Shown here: one piece after another, positions 1-6,045 of the stretch | Position numbering within the stretch: position 1 is the stretch's first letter | Layout: each line of letters opens with the position of its first letter | DNA from: a bacterium | GTDB lineage: Bacteria > SM23-31 > JAUVVT01 | Direction: 5' to 3' | DNA: 6,376 bases | Assembly: GCA_030616165.1 (NCBI GenBank) | Contig: JAUWXV010000216.1 | Span: 1-6,376 of the forward strand | Position numbers and translations under genes: made by a program | The notes under the pieces: generated by a model | Seen by the model: the letters and a program-made list of their open reading frames with translations, nothing else | Told to the model about the DNA's origin: nothing | The model's database searches: none

Positions 1-177
1 AGGGACGTAGTGAGTTGGTGTAACAAAGTTAATATTATGGCTCAATATCGACCATGTCATCTCGCATACAAACATAATGAATTAAACCGCAGAATTACTC
101 ACTTAGAATTTTTGAACGCTCTAAAAATAGCAAAAGAGGCAGGCATTAAAATTGGGGATCCTCACTTAGATATTTAA
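1..177 (+). CDS. Radical SAM protein of the PflX/COG1313 type, C-terminal fragment
   Basis: The window opens inside this gene; only the last 58 codons, ending at TAA 175-177, are present. The peptide contains V-N-I-M-A-Q-Y-R-P (residues 10-18 of the fragment), then N-E-L-N-R-R-I-T and a closing helix ALKIAKEAGI. This pattern is typical of the C-terminal end of the uncharacterised radical SAM family COG1313, often annotated as pyruvate formate-lyase activating enzyme-like or PflX. The N-terminal CxxxCxxC cluster motif that would confirm radical SAM chemistry lies outside the window, so the assignment rests on the tail alone. The substrate of the family is unknown to me. The last 32 bases overlap the 3' end of the oppositely oriented small gene at 146-466. 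There is no hairpin or T-tract after the stop. Confidence 0.72.
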   Translation, partial: RDVVSWCNKVNIMAQYRPCHLAYKHNELNRRITHLEFLNALKIAKEAGIKIGDPHLDI

Positions 178-466
178 TTTTGCTTTTATTATTCTTACTA
201 ATATATTTCACATAATTATTTAAACTCCTAACAACAACCTTTTTTTCAGAATTGCACGTATCAGACTCAGGATTAAACATTATACTTCCACTCTTGATAA
301 CAGGCGATTTATAGGGCATATTGATTTTTGAAATTGGTTTTTTTTGTTCTTTGAATGTCTTTTCCTCAATAATAAATTTATTATTTTCGAAACTTTCATC
401 CGAATTATTGTTTGACGTTATATTATTGAGGAGTTCGTCTATATCTTTCTGTGCAATTAATGCCAT
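146..466 (-). CDS. Small hypothetical protein with FliM/FliN-like N-terminal peptide
   Basis: This is a 106-residue protein starting at ATG 466, preceded by a weak purine-rich AAAGAAA and ending at TAA 148-146. I do not recognise the whole protein. Residues 2-15 (ALIAQKDIDELLNN) resemble the N-terminal 'LSQ(D/E)EIDALL' peptide of flagellar switch proteins FliM and FliN/FliY, which in FliM is the docking site for phosphorylated CheY. The rest is lysine- and asparagine-rich, without a membrane segment or recognisable globular domain; the SpoA domain expected of a switch protein is absent. It may be a small adaptor carrying only the peptide, a truncated relic, or a chance match. Its last ten or so codons overlap the 3' end of the radical SAM gene on the other strand. 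The coherent, charged composition and plausible start favour a real gene, but evidence is limited. Confidence 0.5.
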   Translation of the reverse strand: MALIAQKDIDELLNNITSNNNSDESFENNKFIIEEKTFKEQKKPISKINMPYKSPVIKSGSIMFNPESDTCNSEKKVVVRSLNNYVKYISKNNKSKIKYLSEDPQF

Positions 467-745
467 TTTCTTTAATACTCAATTTTACTTTAATTTAAAA
501 AACTAAAAAAATTTTACAAATTAAAGATATTTTCTTTTATTAAACGAACCTTGTTAAATTTTAGTAGGACAGACATTCCTGCTTGCCTTGGGGTCTGTCC
601 TACTACTATTATGGTCAGACAAGAATGTCTGACCTACCGTCCATATCTATGTTAATATATTAGTATATATTTTTAAAATTATAATTTATGTTCACAATTA
701 TTATCGGAAAATTTTAAACAGTTCTTTAGAAAACTTATGGTAGGA
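467..745. other. Intergenic region, AT-rich, carries repeat A copy 1
   Basis: This 279-base gap lies between the 3' end of the acyltransferase-LpxK gene and the start of the small gene on the same strand. It contains the two-hairpin repeat A (562-634). The rest is AT-rich, with no coding potential I can support. The promoter of the small gene is probably within 467-560, but AT-rich sequence offers several equally poor -10/-35 candidates, so none is called. Confidence 0.6.
562..634 (-). repeat. Repeat A copy 1: two adjacent hairpins
   Basis: Hairpin 1 has perfect 13-base arms, TAGTAGGACAGAC (562-574) and GTCTGTCCTACTA (593-605), around an 18-base spacer. Hairpin 2 has 9-base arms GGTCAGACA (613-621) and TGTCTGACC (626-634), with loop AGAA. 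The reverse complement recurs at 5403-5469. The two hairpins look related: hairpin 1 on the plus strand and hairpin 2 on the minus strand share CAGACATTC with the same stem, one reading GGA/TCC and the other GGT/ACC, a compensated change. No T-tract follows either hairpin on either strand, so an intrinsic terminator is unlikely. This looks like an interspersed REP-like or MITE-like palindrome. Strand is set so that copy 2 is plus. Confidence 0.88.
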
Positions 746-2473
746 TTAAAGGAAGGTTTTTTCTTTTATTTTATCCATCACTATTTTTTCGAATTTTTCC
801 GAATCATCAATCTCAACTCCAATATCTACATAATAAAACGGGTATGGCTTCCAGAGACTGCCATTGATTTTCACAGCATCTTTACCAGTGGTTAGAATTA
901 AATCCGCTTTAGATTTTCTGAACGAAGATATTATTTTTTCGATGTCTCTTTTTTTATAATTATGATGGTCTGAAAATTTGATATAATCGAGTATTTCAAC
1001 ACCGCTGTTAATAACAGTTTTGATAAAATAGTTATGGTCAGCAATCCCTGAAAATACAATAGATTTTAGATTGGATAATTCATCAGGAAGAATCACTCCA
1101 TTCCCCTCAAGCGTTCGCATACACGAAACATTATATCTCATAAGAAATATTGGTGTTTGTGCATATTTTCTTATCTCATTAGTTATCTCATCTGAAAAAT
1201 TATCTATTTTTGTCATAATAATAATATCAGCCCTACTAATATTCGATATGGATTCCCTCAATGAACCAGCAGGGAAAATCCTTCCATTACCAAAGGGCGT
1301 ATTTCCGTTTAACAGAAGAATATTCAAATCCCTTTTTAGAGCAAGATGCTGGAATCCATCATCGAGTATAAATACATCTGATTTAAAATTTTTCTCTGCC
1401 AATATCCCGCTTTTATACCTTTTTCTACCAATAATAACAGGCACATCCTTTAACTTTTTTGCCATCAGCATCGGTTCATCGCCCGATTCTTTAACATCCC
1501 CAACTATATTTACACCATCACATATAATCCTCGTTTTTCTACTTTTACCTTTAAATCCCCTGCTCAATACAGCAGATTTAATCCCCCTCTTTCCAAGAAA
1601 ATCAGCAATCCAGATAGTCACTGGAGTTTTCCCGGTTCCACCCAATGTCAAGTTCCCTATACTTATAACAAACTTTGGCAGAGAGCGTGCTTTAAATATA
1701 TTTTTCCTATATAAACTCTCTCTTAACAATATGATAAATCTATAAATATATGAAAACGGCAGCAAACTTATTGAAACAAACTTATTGAAATAAACTCCTT
1801 GGTTGCCAATTATTTTCATTTTTTCATCTGTAAAATATTTTTCAATCTTTTTATTCTCAAATAAAATCTTATTCCCCAATTCTTTTGAAAACTTTTCAAG
1901 TTCATCTTTATTTAAGTTTTCTCCTATATATATAGGTTCTCCGTATGATATGACACACTTTGAAAATGGCATAACAATAATAAATTTATCCCAACTTTTA
2001 AGAACTTTTTTATTTTTTGCATAAACAAACATAGGAACTATGGGACATCCCGACTTCTGCGCCAAATAGACTGTGCCTGTCTTCATTTTTCTGTATGGTC
2101 CCTGTGGACCGTCCGGAGTTATAGCGACCACTTTATTTTCTTTCAATAGTTTTACCATCTCCAAGAATACCTTTTTCCCTCCTTTTGAACTTGAACCTCT
2201 TATTAGATTACAACCAAGTCCTTTAAGAATTCTCGCAATAATCTCACCATCTCTGTGCCGGCTGACAAGAACATAAATCCCTTTATCAGTGTGATACATC
2301 ATCGGTATCATCATTTCTCCATGCCAAAAAATTAGTATGCAGCCTTTCCCACTGTTCTTTACAGCATTTAGATAATCCACTCCGATTAATTTAATCCTCA
2401 AAGTGAATTTCAAAAACCTTATTAAAAAACTGCCTAAATAGTCAGCGAGAAATAATAAAATCCTGTCTTTCAT
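746..2473 (-). CDS. lpxK: DUF374 acyltransferase-like domain fused to lipid A 4'-kinase LpxK
   Basis: This is one uninterrupted 575-residue frame holding two enzymes. Residues 1-205 match DUF374, a lysophospholipid acyltransferase-like family: F-W-H-G (49-52, H51 probably catalytic), SRHRDGE (71-77), RGSSSKGG (92-99) and TPDGPQGP (119-126), after an N-terminal hydrophobic helix. Residues 226-575 are a complete LpxK: the membrane-proximal helix near 235-255, P-loop GGTGKTP (278-284), GDEP (331-334), DDGFQH (371-376), PAGSLRES (401-408), SDHHNY (501-506) and TTGKDA (528-533). LpxK transfers the ATP gamma-phosphate to the 4' position of the tetraacyl disaccharide 1-phosphate at the inner face of the inner membrane, making lipid IVA. 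The DDGFQH aspartates and the DHH histidine match known functional positions. The acyl acceptor of the DUF374 half is unknown; epsilonproteobacterial LpxJ is, as I recall, in this family. LpxK alone is usually about 320-350 residues, so the fusion explains the length. An in-frame ATG at 1819 lies at the domain junction. ATG 2473 has only a poor ribosome site. Confidence 0.93.
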   Translation of the reverse strand: MKDRILLFLADYLGSFLIRFLKFTLRIKLIGVDYLNAVKNSGKGCILIFWHGEMMIPMMYHTDKGIYVLVSRHRDGEIIARILKGLGCNLIRGSSSKGGKKVFLEMVKLLKENKVVAITPDGPQGPYRKMKTGTVYLAQKSGCPIVPMFVYAKNKKVLKSWDKFIIVMPFSKCVISYGEPIYIGENLNKDELEKFSKELGNKILFENKKIEKYFTDEKMKIIGNQGVYFNKFVSISLLPFSYIYRFIILLRESLYRKNIFKARSLPKFVISIGNLTLGGTGKTPVTIWIADFLGKRGIKSAVLSRGFKGKSRKTRIICDGVNIVGDVKESGDEPMLMAKKLKDVPVIIGRKRYKSGILAEKNFKSDVFILDDGFQHLALKRDLNILLLNGNTPFGNGRIFPAGSLRESISNISRADIIIMTKIDNFSDEITNEIRKYAQTPIFLMRYNVSCMRTLEGNGVILPDELSNLKSIVFSGIADHNYFIKTVINSGVEILDYIKFSDHHNYKKRDIEKIISSFRKSKADLILTTGKDAVKINGSLWKPYPFYYVDIGVEIDDSEKFEKIVMDKIKEKTFL

Positions 2474-2594
2474 AGTTTAAAATATCCAATTTTTTGCCAA
2501 CAAATTAATAAATTCTCAGAACATTTGCAAATTATATATTTTCTCAATATTATTCTATTATTATATGTCCATAACAAAATTTTGTAAATTTGTA

Positions 2595-2645
2595 TGAGAT
2601 TGCTAGTGAAGTCCCGAAGCTTCGGGATGAAGCGTGGCAATCTCA
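2595..2645. repeat. Palindrome C: nested inverted repeats
   Basis: Outer arms TGAGATTGC (2595-2603) and GCAATCTCA (2637-2645) enclose a perfect 16-base palindrome, TCCCGAAGCTTCGGGA (2612-2627). The GC-rich centre stands out from AT-rich surroundings. GAGATTGC...GCAATCTC elements of this kind are, to my knowledge, common interspersed repeats in environmental bacterial genomes. There is only one copy in this window. A 9-base inverted repeat, ATAACAAAA (2571-2579) and TTTTGTTAT (2679-2687), frames it more widely but is AT-only apart from one base pair and could be chance. Confidence 0.8.
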
Positions 2646-2754
2646 ACAATTAACCTGAATAATTCAAAAAATTCTTTGTTTTGTTATATAAGTTATTGAT
2701 TTATTTATAATCATTACTGTTCTTCCTCTTAAATATGTTTAATTTTACCACTTT

Positions 2755-2834
2755 TGTCATCCTGAATCCTGTGCTGAACTTGATTCAGTATTGTTTCAGG
2801 ATCTTATAGATGCCGAAACAAGTTCGGCATGACA
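2755..2834 (-). repeat. Repeat B copy 1: composite palindrome ending TGTCAT/ATGACA
   Basis: The 80-base element has matching ends (TGTCAT at 2755, ATGACA ending at 2834) and consists of two units facing each other around ATCTTATAGAT. Unit 1 has arms ATCCTGAA (2759-2766) and TTCAGGAT (2795-2802), with an inner hairpin CTGAACTTGATTCAG (2774-2788). Unit 2 is TGCCGAA (2811-2817) with TTCGGCA (2823-2829). The inner hairpin and unit 2 read on the other strand share GAACTTG-N-TTC, flanked by compensated T-A or C-G pairs. An inverted, partly eroded copy is at 6111-6173. The general form resembles the TGTCATnCCnGAA...TTCnGG palindromes scattered in many bacterial genomes. Strand is set so that copy 2 is plus. 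Confidence 0.87.
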
Positions 2835-2947
2835 ATTGAAATGAAATAATGCATTCTAAAGGATTTATGAATATATTAGGTTAAATATATTAATGAACCA
2901 AATAAAAAATTTTAATTTCCAAAATTTACAATGTTTTTGTTCATAAA

Positions 2948-4177
2948 TTAATTCATACCTATAAATTTTGTCAGTGCCCATAAATCAATAACAAAACATA
3001 CACCAGCCAAAGTTAAAAGAATTTCTTTCACCCCTTTATTTAAAACTTGCTTTAATCCATAAGCCAAAAGAGCAAGTATTGCAGGAAGAACAGGAAATAT
3101 ATTTTTACCCCAGGAAGTATTAACAGTTCCAAAAAAAGAATAATGTAAACTAAAATATATAGAAGCACAAAAAAATAACAATGTGATTAATATAAATTTA
3201 CCCCAGATTCTATTGGTCTGCCAGAACCTTGATTTAAAAAATATCGCTTTAATTAGACCTATTATTGCTAATAGAGTTACAGGGAGAAAAACAATAACGT
3301 ATAACACAGCAGGGAGACGGATTTCATAAGTTCTGCCAAATGCTGCCCAAAAACTCCAGAAGAAATTTCTAAAAACTTGATATATACGAAATAGAGTTAT
3401 TTGTTCAGATTGAACTGAAAGTGGTGGAAATAAAAAAAAATTTCCCTCCTTGTAGTATTCAAACAACCAAAATCCTCCATAAATAATAACAATTGGCAAA
3501 CAAATTTGAAAGCAAATTTTTACTTTTTTAATAATGTCACCTTTCATTAAAATTACTATTATTAGCGCAAACGGCATAAACAATAACAAATTGGTTTTTG
3601 TAAGCATTCCAAGAGATAAAAGAAATCCTAATAATAGAGGCTTACTCGTAATCAGGCAATTTATTATTCCTAATAAAATTATCACACCTATCAGGTTAGC
3701 AAGAGCATCGTTAGTAATGCTAGTTGTATTTGAAATAAATGTTGGGTGAAACAAAAAGAGCATAAATAATCCATTATAAAGATTGGGTTCCTCTGGAAAG
3801 CATCTAACAAAGATTTTCCATCCCAATAAAATAATACCTATACTCAAAAGTAATGAGAATAAACGAACAAAAAAAACTTCGGGTATTTTTGTATTTTTAT
3901 CCATCATACTATTAATATTATCATATCTTTGGGCATTGAAAAAATGAATTGTTTTAATAATAACTGCGGTAAACATATAATATAGGGGAGGTTGGTATGA
4001 TTCATAATATGGGAATTCTTCGTGGTATTCTGGCTGTGTTCCTTGTTTTGACAAAAAATATGCATAGTAGAAATGAGGAAATTCATCAGGTGCCTGCCAG
4101 TTTGGTCTCAGTATAACAAATCCCATCCTAAGAATAATAGAGGTTACAATTGCCAAATATACAATTTTTATCTTCAT
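2948..4177 (-). CDS. DUF2142/GT-C-like membrane glycosyltransferase candidate
   Basis: This is a 409-residue integral membrane protein with roughly ten or eleven hydrophobic segments. They include residues 5-22, 104-120, 158-177, 196-212, 221-238, 288-309, 326-342, 358-375 and 385-402. The first loop carries N-W-Q-A-P-D-E-F-P-H-F (26-36), then QPPLYY (62-67), TNDALAN (155-161), TKTN (193-196) and WGKNIFPVLPAI (356-367). An acidic pair in the first extracytoplasmic loop, a PPLYY motif, NDALAN, and an (R/K)x-hydrophobic-FP-LP segment near the end fit DUF2142 and the wider GT-C fold. In that fold, a first-loop aspartate or glutamate is usually the catalytic base and the donor is a polyprenyl-phosphate sugar; D31 or E32 is the likely equivalent. 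Donor and acceptor cannot be read from sequence. It starts 55 bases after lpxB, so co-transcription is likely, and an envelope glycan or lipid A acceptor is plausible. ATG 4177 has no clear ribosome site. Confidence 0.78.
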   Translation of the reverse strand: MKIKIVYLAIVTSIILRMGFVILRPNWQAPDEFPHFYYAYFLSKQGTQPEYHEEFPYYESYQPPLYYMFTAVIIKTIHFFNAQRYDNINSMMDKNTKIPEVFFVRLFSLLLSIGIILLGWKIFVRCFPEEPNLYNGLFMLFLFHPTFISNTTSITNDALANLIGVIILLGIINCLITSKPLLLGFLLSLGMLTKTNLLLFMPFALIIVILMKGDIIKKVKICFQICLPIVIIYGGFWLFEYYKEGNFFLFPPLSVQSEQITLFRIYQVFRNFFWSFWAAFGRTYEIRLPAVLYVIVFLPVTLLAIIGLIKAIFFKSRFWQTNRIWGKFILITLLFFCASIYFSLHYSFFGTVNTSWGKNIFPVLPAILALLAYGLKQVLNKGVKEILLTLAGVCFVIDLWALTKFIGMN

Positions 4178-4232
4178 TAATTTTTTTTGCCAAGAAAGTA
4201 GAATCTAAAAAGATATTTTTTCAACTCTACCT

Positions 4233-5366
4233 TTAATCCACAAGTTCCAAAGCCATTTCCGCAGCCCTTTTTGATGCTCCCGTATTGCCAAGTTCCTTTT
4301 TAACCTTTTTTAAATCTTCACGCATTTTATTTACAGCTTCCGGATATTTAATAATTCTTTCCATTTCATCGGCGATATCATCAGCAAGCGACCTCCTCTG
4401 TATAATCTCTGGAACAATCTTTTCTTCTGCAATAATATTTACAAGACCTATATTTGGAATCTTCACAAACAATTTTGCAAAAAAATAGGTAATCGGAGAA
4501 ACCTTGTAAACAATAATCATAGGAGTTTCAAAAATAGCCGCTTCAAGTGTAGCCGTCCCGGAGGCAACTATCAACAAATCTGAATGCTTCATTATTGGAT
4601 AATTGAAATTTTCAACCGCAGAAATCGAAAAATTTTTCCCAATAATCTCCTTGTAAACCGTCTTTGTAATCATAGGGGATATACTAACAATTCCCTGAAT
4701 GTTATCCAATCTTCCTTTAATGATTTTAATTGCCTTCAGCATCTCTGGTAAAAGTGTTTTTATTTCTTGAATTCTGCTCCCTGGAAGAAGCCCAATGGTC
4801 ATTTTATCTTTCGATAGTCTGCACGTTTTAAAAAATTCTTCTCTTGACACATCTGTCTTGGTAATATCGAGCAGTGGATGCCCAGTAAAACTGACATCAA
4901 TTCCAGCACTTCTGTAAATCTTTTCTTCAAAAGGGAGAATAACAGCCATTTTATCTGTAAATTCGGCAATCTTTTTAATTCTCCTTTCTCCCCAAGCCCA
5001 AACCTGCGGAGAAATATAATAAAAAATTCTTTTCCCTAATTTTTTCAATCTTCTGCCCAGCCGAATATTAAACCCGGGATAATCAATTAAAATTATGAGA
5101 TTCGGCTCTCTCTCTTCGACTATTGAAACTATCCTATTAATAACTTTATAAACAAAAGGTATATGGCTTAATATCTCTGTTACACCGATTAACGACATCT
5201 GATTTACATTATAAAAAAGTTCTGTCCCTTCTTTTTCCATTCTTTCACCGCCTATTCCATAAAATTTTAGAACAGGCATAAAATTTTTCATTTCCCGAAT
5301 TAAGTTTGCGCCGTGAATATCTCCAGAGGTTTCACCTGCTATTATTAACACAGATTTATTATTCAT
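4233..5366 (-). CDS. lpxB: Lipid-A-disaccharide synthase LpxB
   Basis: This 377-residue protein is a full-length GT19 enzyme; family members are usually about 370-390 residues. LpxB joins UDP-2,3-diacylglucosamine to 2,3-diacylglucosamine 1-phosphate (lipid X), releasing UDP and forming the beta-1,6 disaccharide of lipid A at the inner membrane surface. Family motifs occur in order: AGETSGD (10-16), GIGGERM (37-43), GVTEIL (61-66), DYPGFN (95-100), SPQVWAW (119-125), LPFE (144-147), GHP (162-164), LPGSR (194-198), SGTATLE (269-275) and NIIAEE (310-315), then E320 and Q323. No key motif is missing. The start ATG 5366 puts the first beta strand at residues 5-10, as expected, although the upstream sequence has no good ribosome site. 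It lies 175 bases after the CYTH gene, with repeat A copy 2 between them, and 55 bases before the membrane protein gene. Confidence 0.97.
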   Translation of the reverse strand: MNNKSVLIIAGETSGDIHGANLIREMKNFMPVLKFYGIGGERMEKEGTELFYNVNQMSLIGVTEILSHIPFVYKVINRIVSIVEEREPNLIILIDYPGFNIRLGRRLKKLGKRIFYYISPQVWAWGERRIKKIAEFTDKMAVILPFEEKIYRSAGIDVSFTGHPLLDITKTDVSREEFFKTCRLSKDKMTIGLLPGSRIQEIKTLLPEMLKAIKIIKGRLDNIQGIVSISPMITKTVYKEIIGKNFSISAVENFNYPIMKHSDLLIVASGTATLEAAIFETPMIIVYKVSPITYFFAKLFVKIPNIGLVNIIAEEKIVPEIIQRRSLADDIADEMERIIKYPEAVNKMREDLKKVKKELGNTGASKRAAEMALELVD

Positions 5367-5541
5367 AAACTCATCAAATTATTTTAAAATTGGGATTTGA
5401 AAGTCAGAGATTCTTGTCTGACCATAATAATGTAGTGACAGACCCCAAGGCAAGCAGGAATGTCTGTCATACCGATATTTATTAATGTTTTGTTTTTTTA
5501 AAACTTTATCTAACGAATCAGATAAATTAAAATAAATTCTG
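5367..5541. other. Intergenic region upstream of lpxB, carries repeat A copy 2
   Basis: This 175-base gap lies between the stop of the CYTH gene and the start of lpxB, both read leftward. It is largely repeat A copy 2 (5403-5469) flanked by AT-rich sequence. A promoter for lpxB would have to lie in or beside the repeat; no convincing one is visible. Confidence 0.55.
5403..5469 (+). repeat. Repeat A copy 2, inverted relative to copy 1
   Basis: This matches the reverse complement of 562-634. A core of 32 bases (5437-5468, spanning GACAGACCCCAAGGC to AATGTCTGTC) is identical between copies. The stem closing pair differs in a compensated way: G-C in copy 1, T-A here (T5436 with A5469). The smaller hairpin, GTCAGA (5403-5408) with TCTGAC (5417-5422), has one lost pair compared with copy 1. 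The linker between hairpins differs by a small indel or several substitutions. Confidence 0.88.
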
Positions 5542-6045
5542 CTATTTTTTAATTTCAGAATAAGAACTCTTTAACAAATCTTCCTTCTCGATACATAGTT
5601 TTTTAACTAAAAAATTCATATTCTTTCTGCTTTCTTTATCTATACAATCTTTTGAGAGAACCGCTTCAAGTTCAATGAAATTTCCCAATCCTTTAACCCT
5701 ATCAAGATGAATTCTTACATTCTTATACAAATATATTTTCCGAATCTTTTCAATAATAATTTTTTCTCCAAATGCATTCTTTAGAAAATTTTTTAGTTCC
5801 CACGATTTTTCAGTCTGATAAATGTAATATTCGCTAAGTTTTGGCTCAGCCTTTTCCCTTCTTTTATACCATATAAGAAAATCTTCACCGGTATTAGTTT
5901 CCCTGAGTTTCAAATTGCCTCTGCGAACTTTAAAATAGGTATCTCTCTGAAAACCTTCACTTAAAAACTTAATATTAAGTGAATTCAATATACCTTCTAT
6001 TTTCTTGAGGTCTTTGCAGTTTACTTTTATTTCGAGGTTTTTCAT
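5542..6045 (-). CDS. CYTH-domain protein, class IV adenylate cyclase-like
   Basis: This 167-residue protein is a single CYTH (triphosphate tunnel) domain. Signature elements in order are NLEIK (3-7), QRDTYF (33-38), GNLKLRE (43-49), YKRRE (60-64), EKIRKIY (99-105), IHLDRVKGLGNFIELE (112-127) and SYSEIKK at the C-terminus. CYTH proteins bind a triphosphate and divalent metal inside a beta tunnel; members include inorganic triphosphatases, thiamine triphosphatase and class IV adenylate cyclases (CyaB). This one has N-x-E-x-K instead of the textbook E-x-E-x-K, a form I associate with a large subgroup annotated as 'class IV adenylate cyclase' without proven cyclase activity. Substrate is therefore unknown. 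Length is normal and no motif is broken. It lies 175 bases before lpxB on the same strand, with no evident pathway link. ATG 6045 is preceded by a weak AGG. Confidence 0.9.
   Translation of the reverse strand: MKNLEIKVNCKDLKKIEGILNSLNIKFLSEGFQRDTYFKVRRGNLKLRETNTGEDFLIWYKRREKAEPKLSEYYIYQTEKSWELKNFLKNAFGEKIIIEKIRKIYLYKNVRIHLDRVKGLGNFIELEAVLSKDCIDKESRKNMNFLVKKLCIEKEDLLKSSYSEIKK

Larger units (their letters stand above)
2474..2947. other. Long intergenic region with repeats C and B
   Basis: This 474-base non-coding gap separates the GT-C-like gene from the acyltransferase-LpxK gene on the same strand. It contains palindrome C (2595-2645) and composite repeat B copy 1 (2755-2834). The remaining sequence is very AT-rich, with no coding frame or RNA gene I can support. 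Its length argues that the fusion gene is transcribed from its own promoter within about 2474-2594, but no -35/-10 pair stands out against the AT background. Confidence 0.6.

Noticed and set aside
321-506. 61-codon plus-strand frame opposite the small gene
   Set aside because: The hydrophobic translation is what an antisense reading of a Lys/Asn/Glu-rich gene produces, and no ribosome site or motif supports it. Since the small gene is itself only moderately supported, this is a judgement rather than proof.
562-634. Repeat A as a rho-independent terminator for lpxK
   Set aside because: The stems are strong, but neither strand has a run of T directly after a stem, and a related copy lies upstream of lpxB. 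A factor-dependent or processing role remains possible.
1071-1745. 224-codon open frame on the plus strand inside the fusion gene
   Set aside because: It is antisense to the LpxK domain, which has strong motif evidence, and its translation shows no recognisable domain. It is a shadow of a real gene.
1817-1819. Internal ATG as the true start of a separate lpxK gene
   Set aside because: There is no stop codon between the two domains and no good ribosome site before this ATG, so the fusion is the simpler reading. It is kept as a question in the findings.
2474-2594. Sigma-70 promoter for the fusion gene, for example TTGTTA with AATAAT at 17 bases on the minus strand
   Set aside because: Several equally poor candidates exist in this AT-rich stretch; none is close enough to consensus to call.
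2895-2940. AT-only hairpin with following T residues after the GT-C-like gene (minus strand)
   Set aside because: The stem has almost no G-C pairs and such structures arise often by chance in this base composition.
3904-4086. 60-codon minus-strand frame within the membrane protein gene
   Set aside because: It is out of frame with the motif-bearing GT-C-like protein and fully contained in it, with no family signature.
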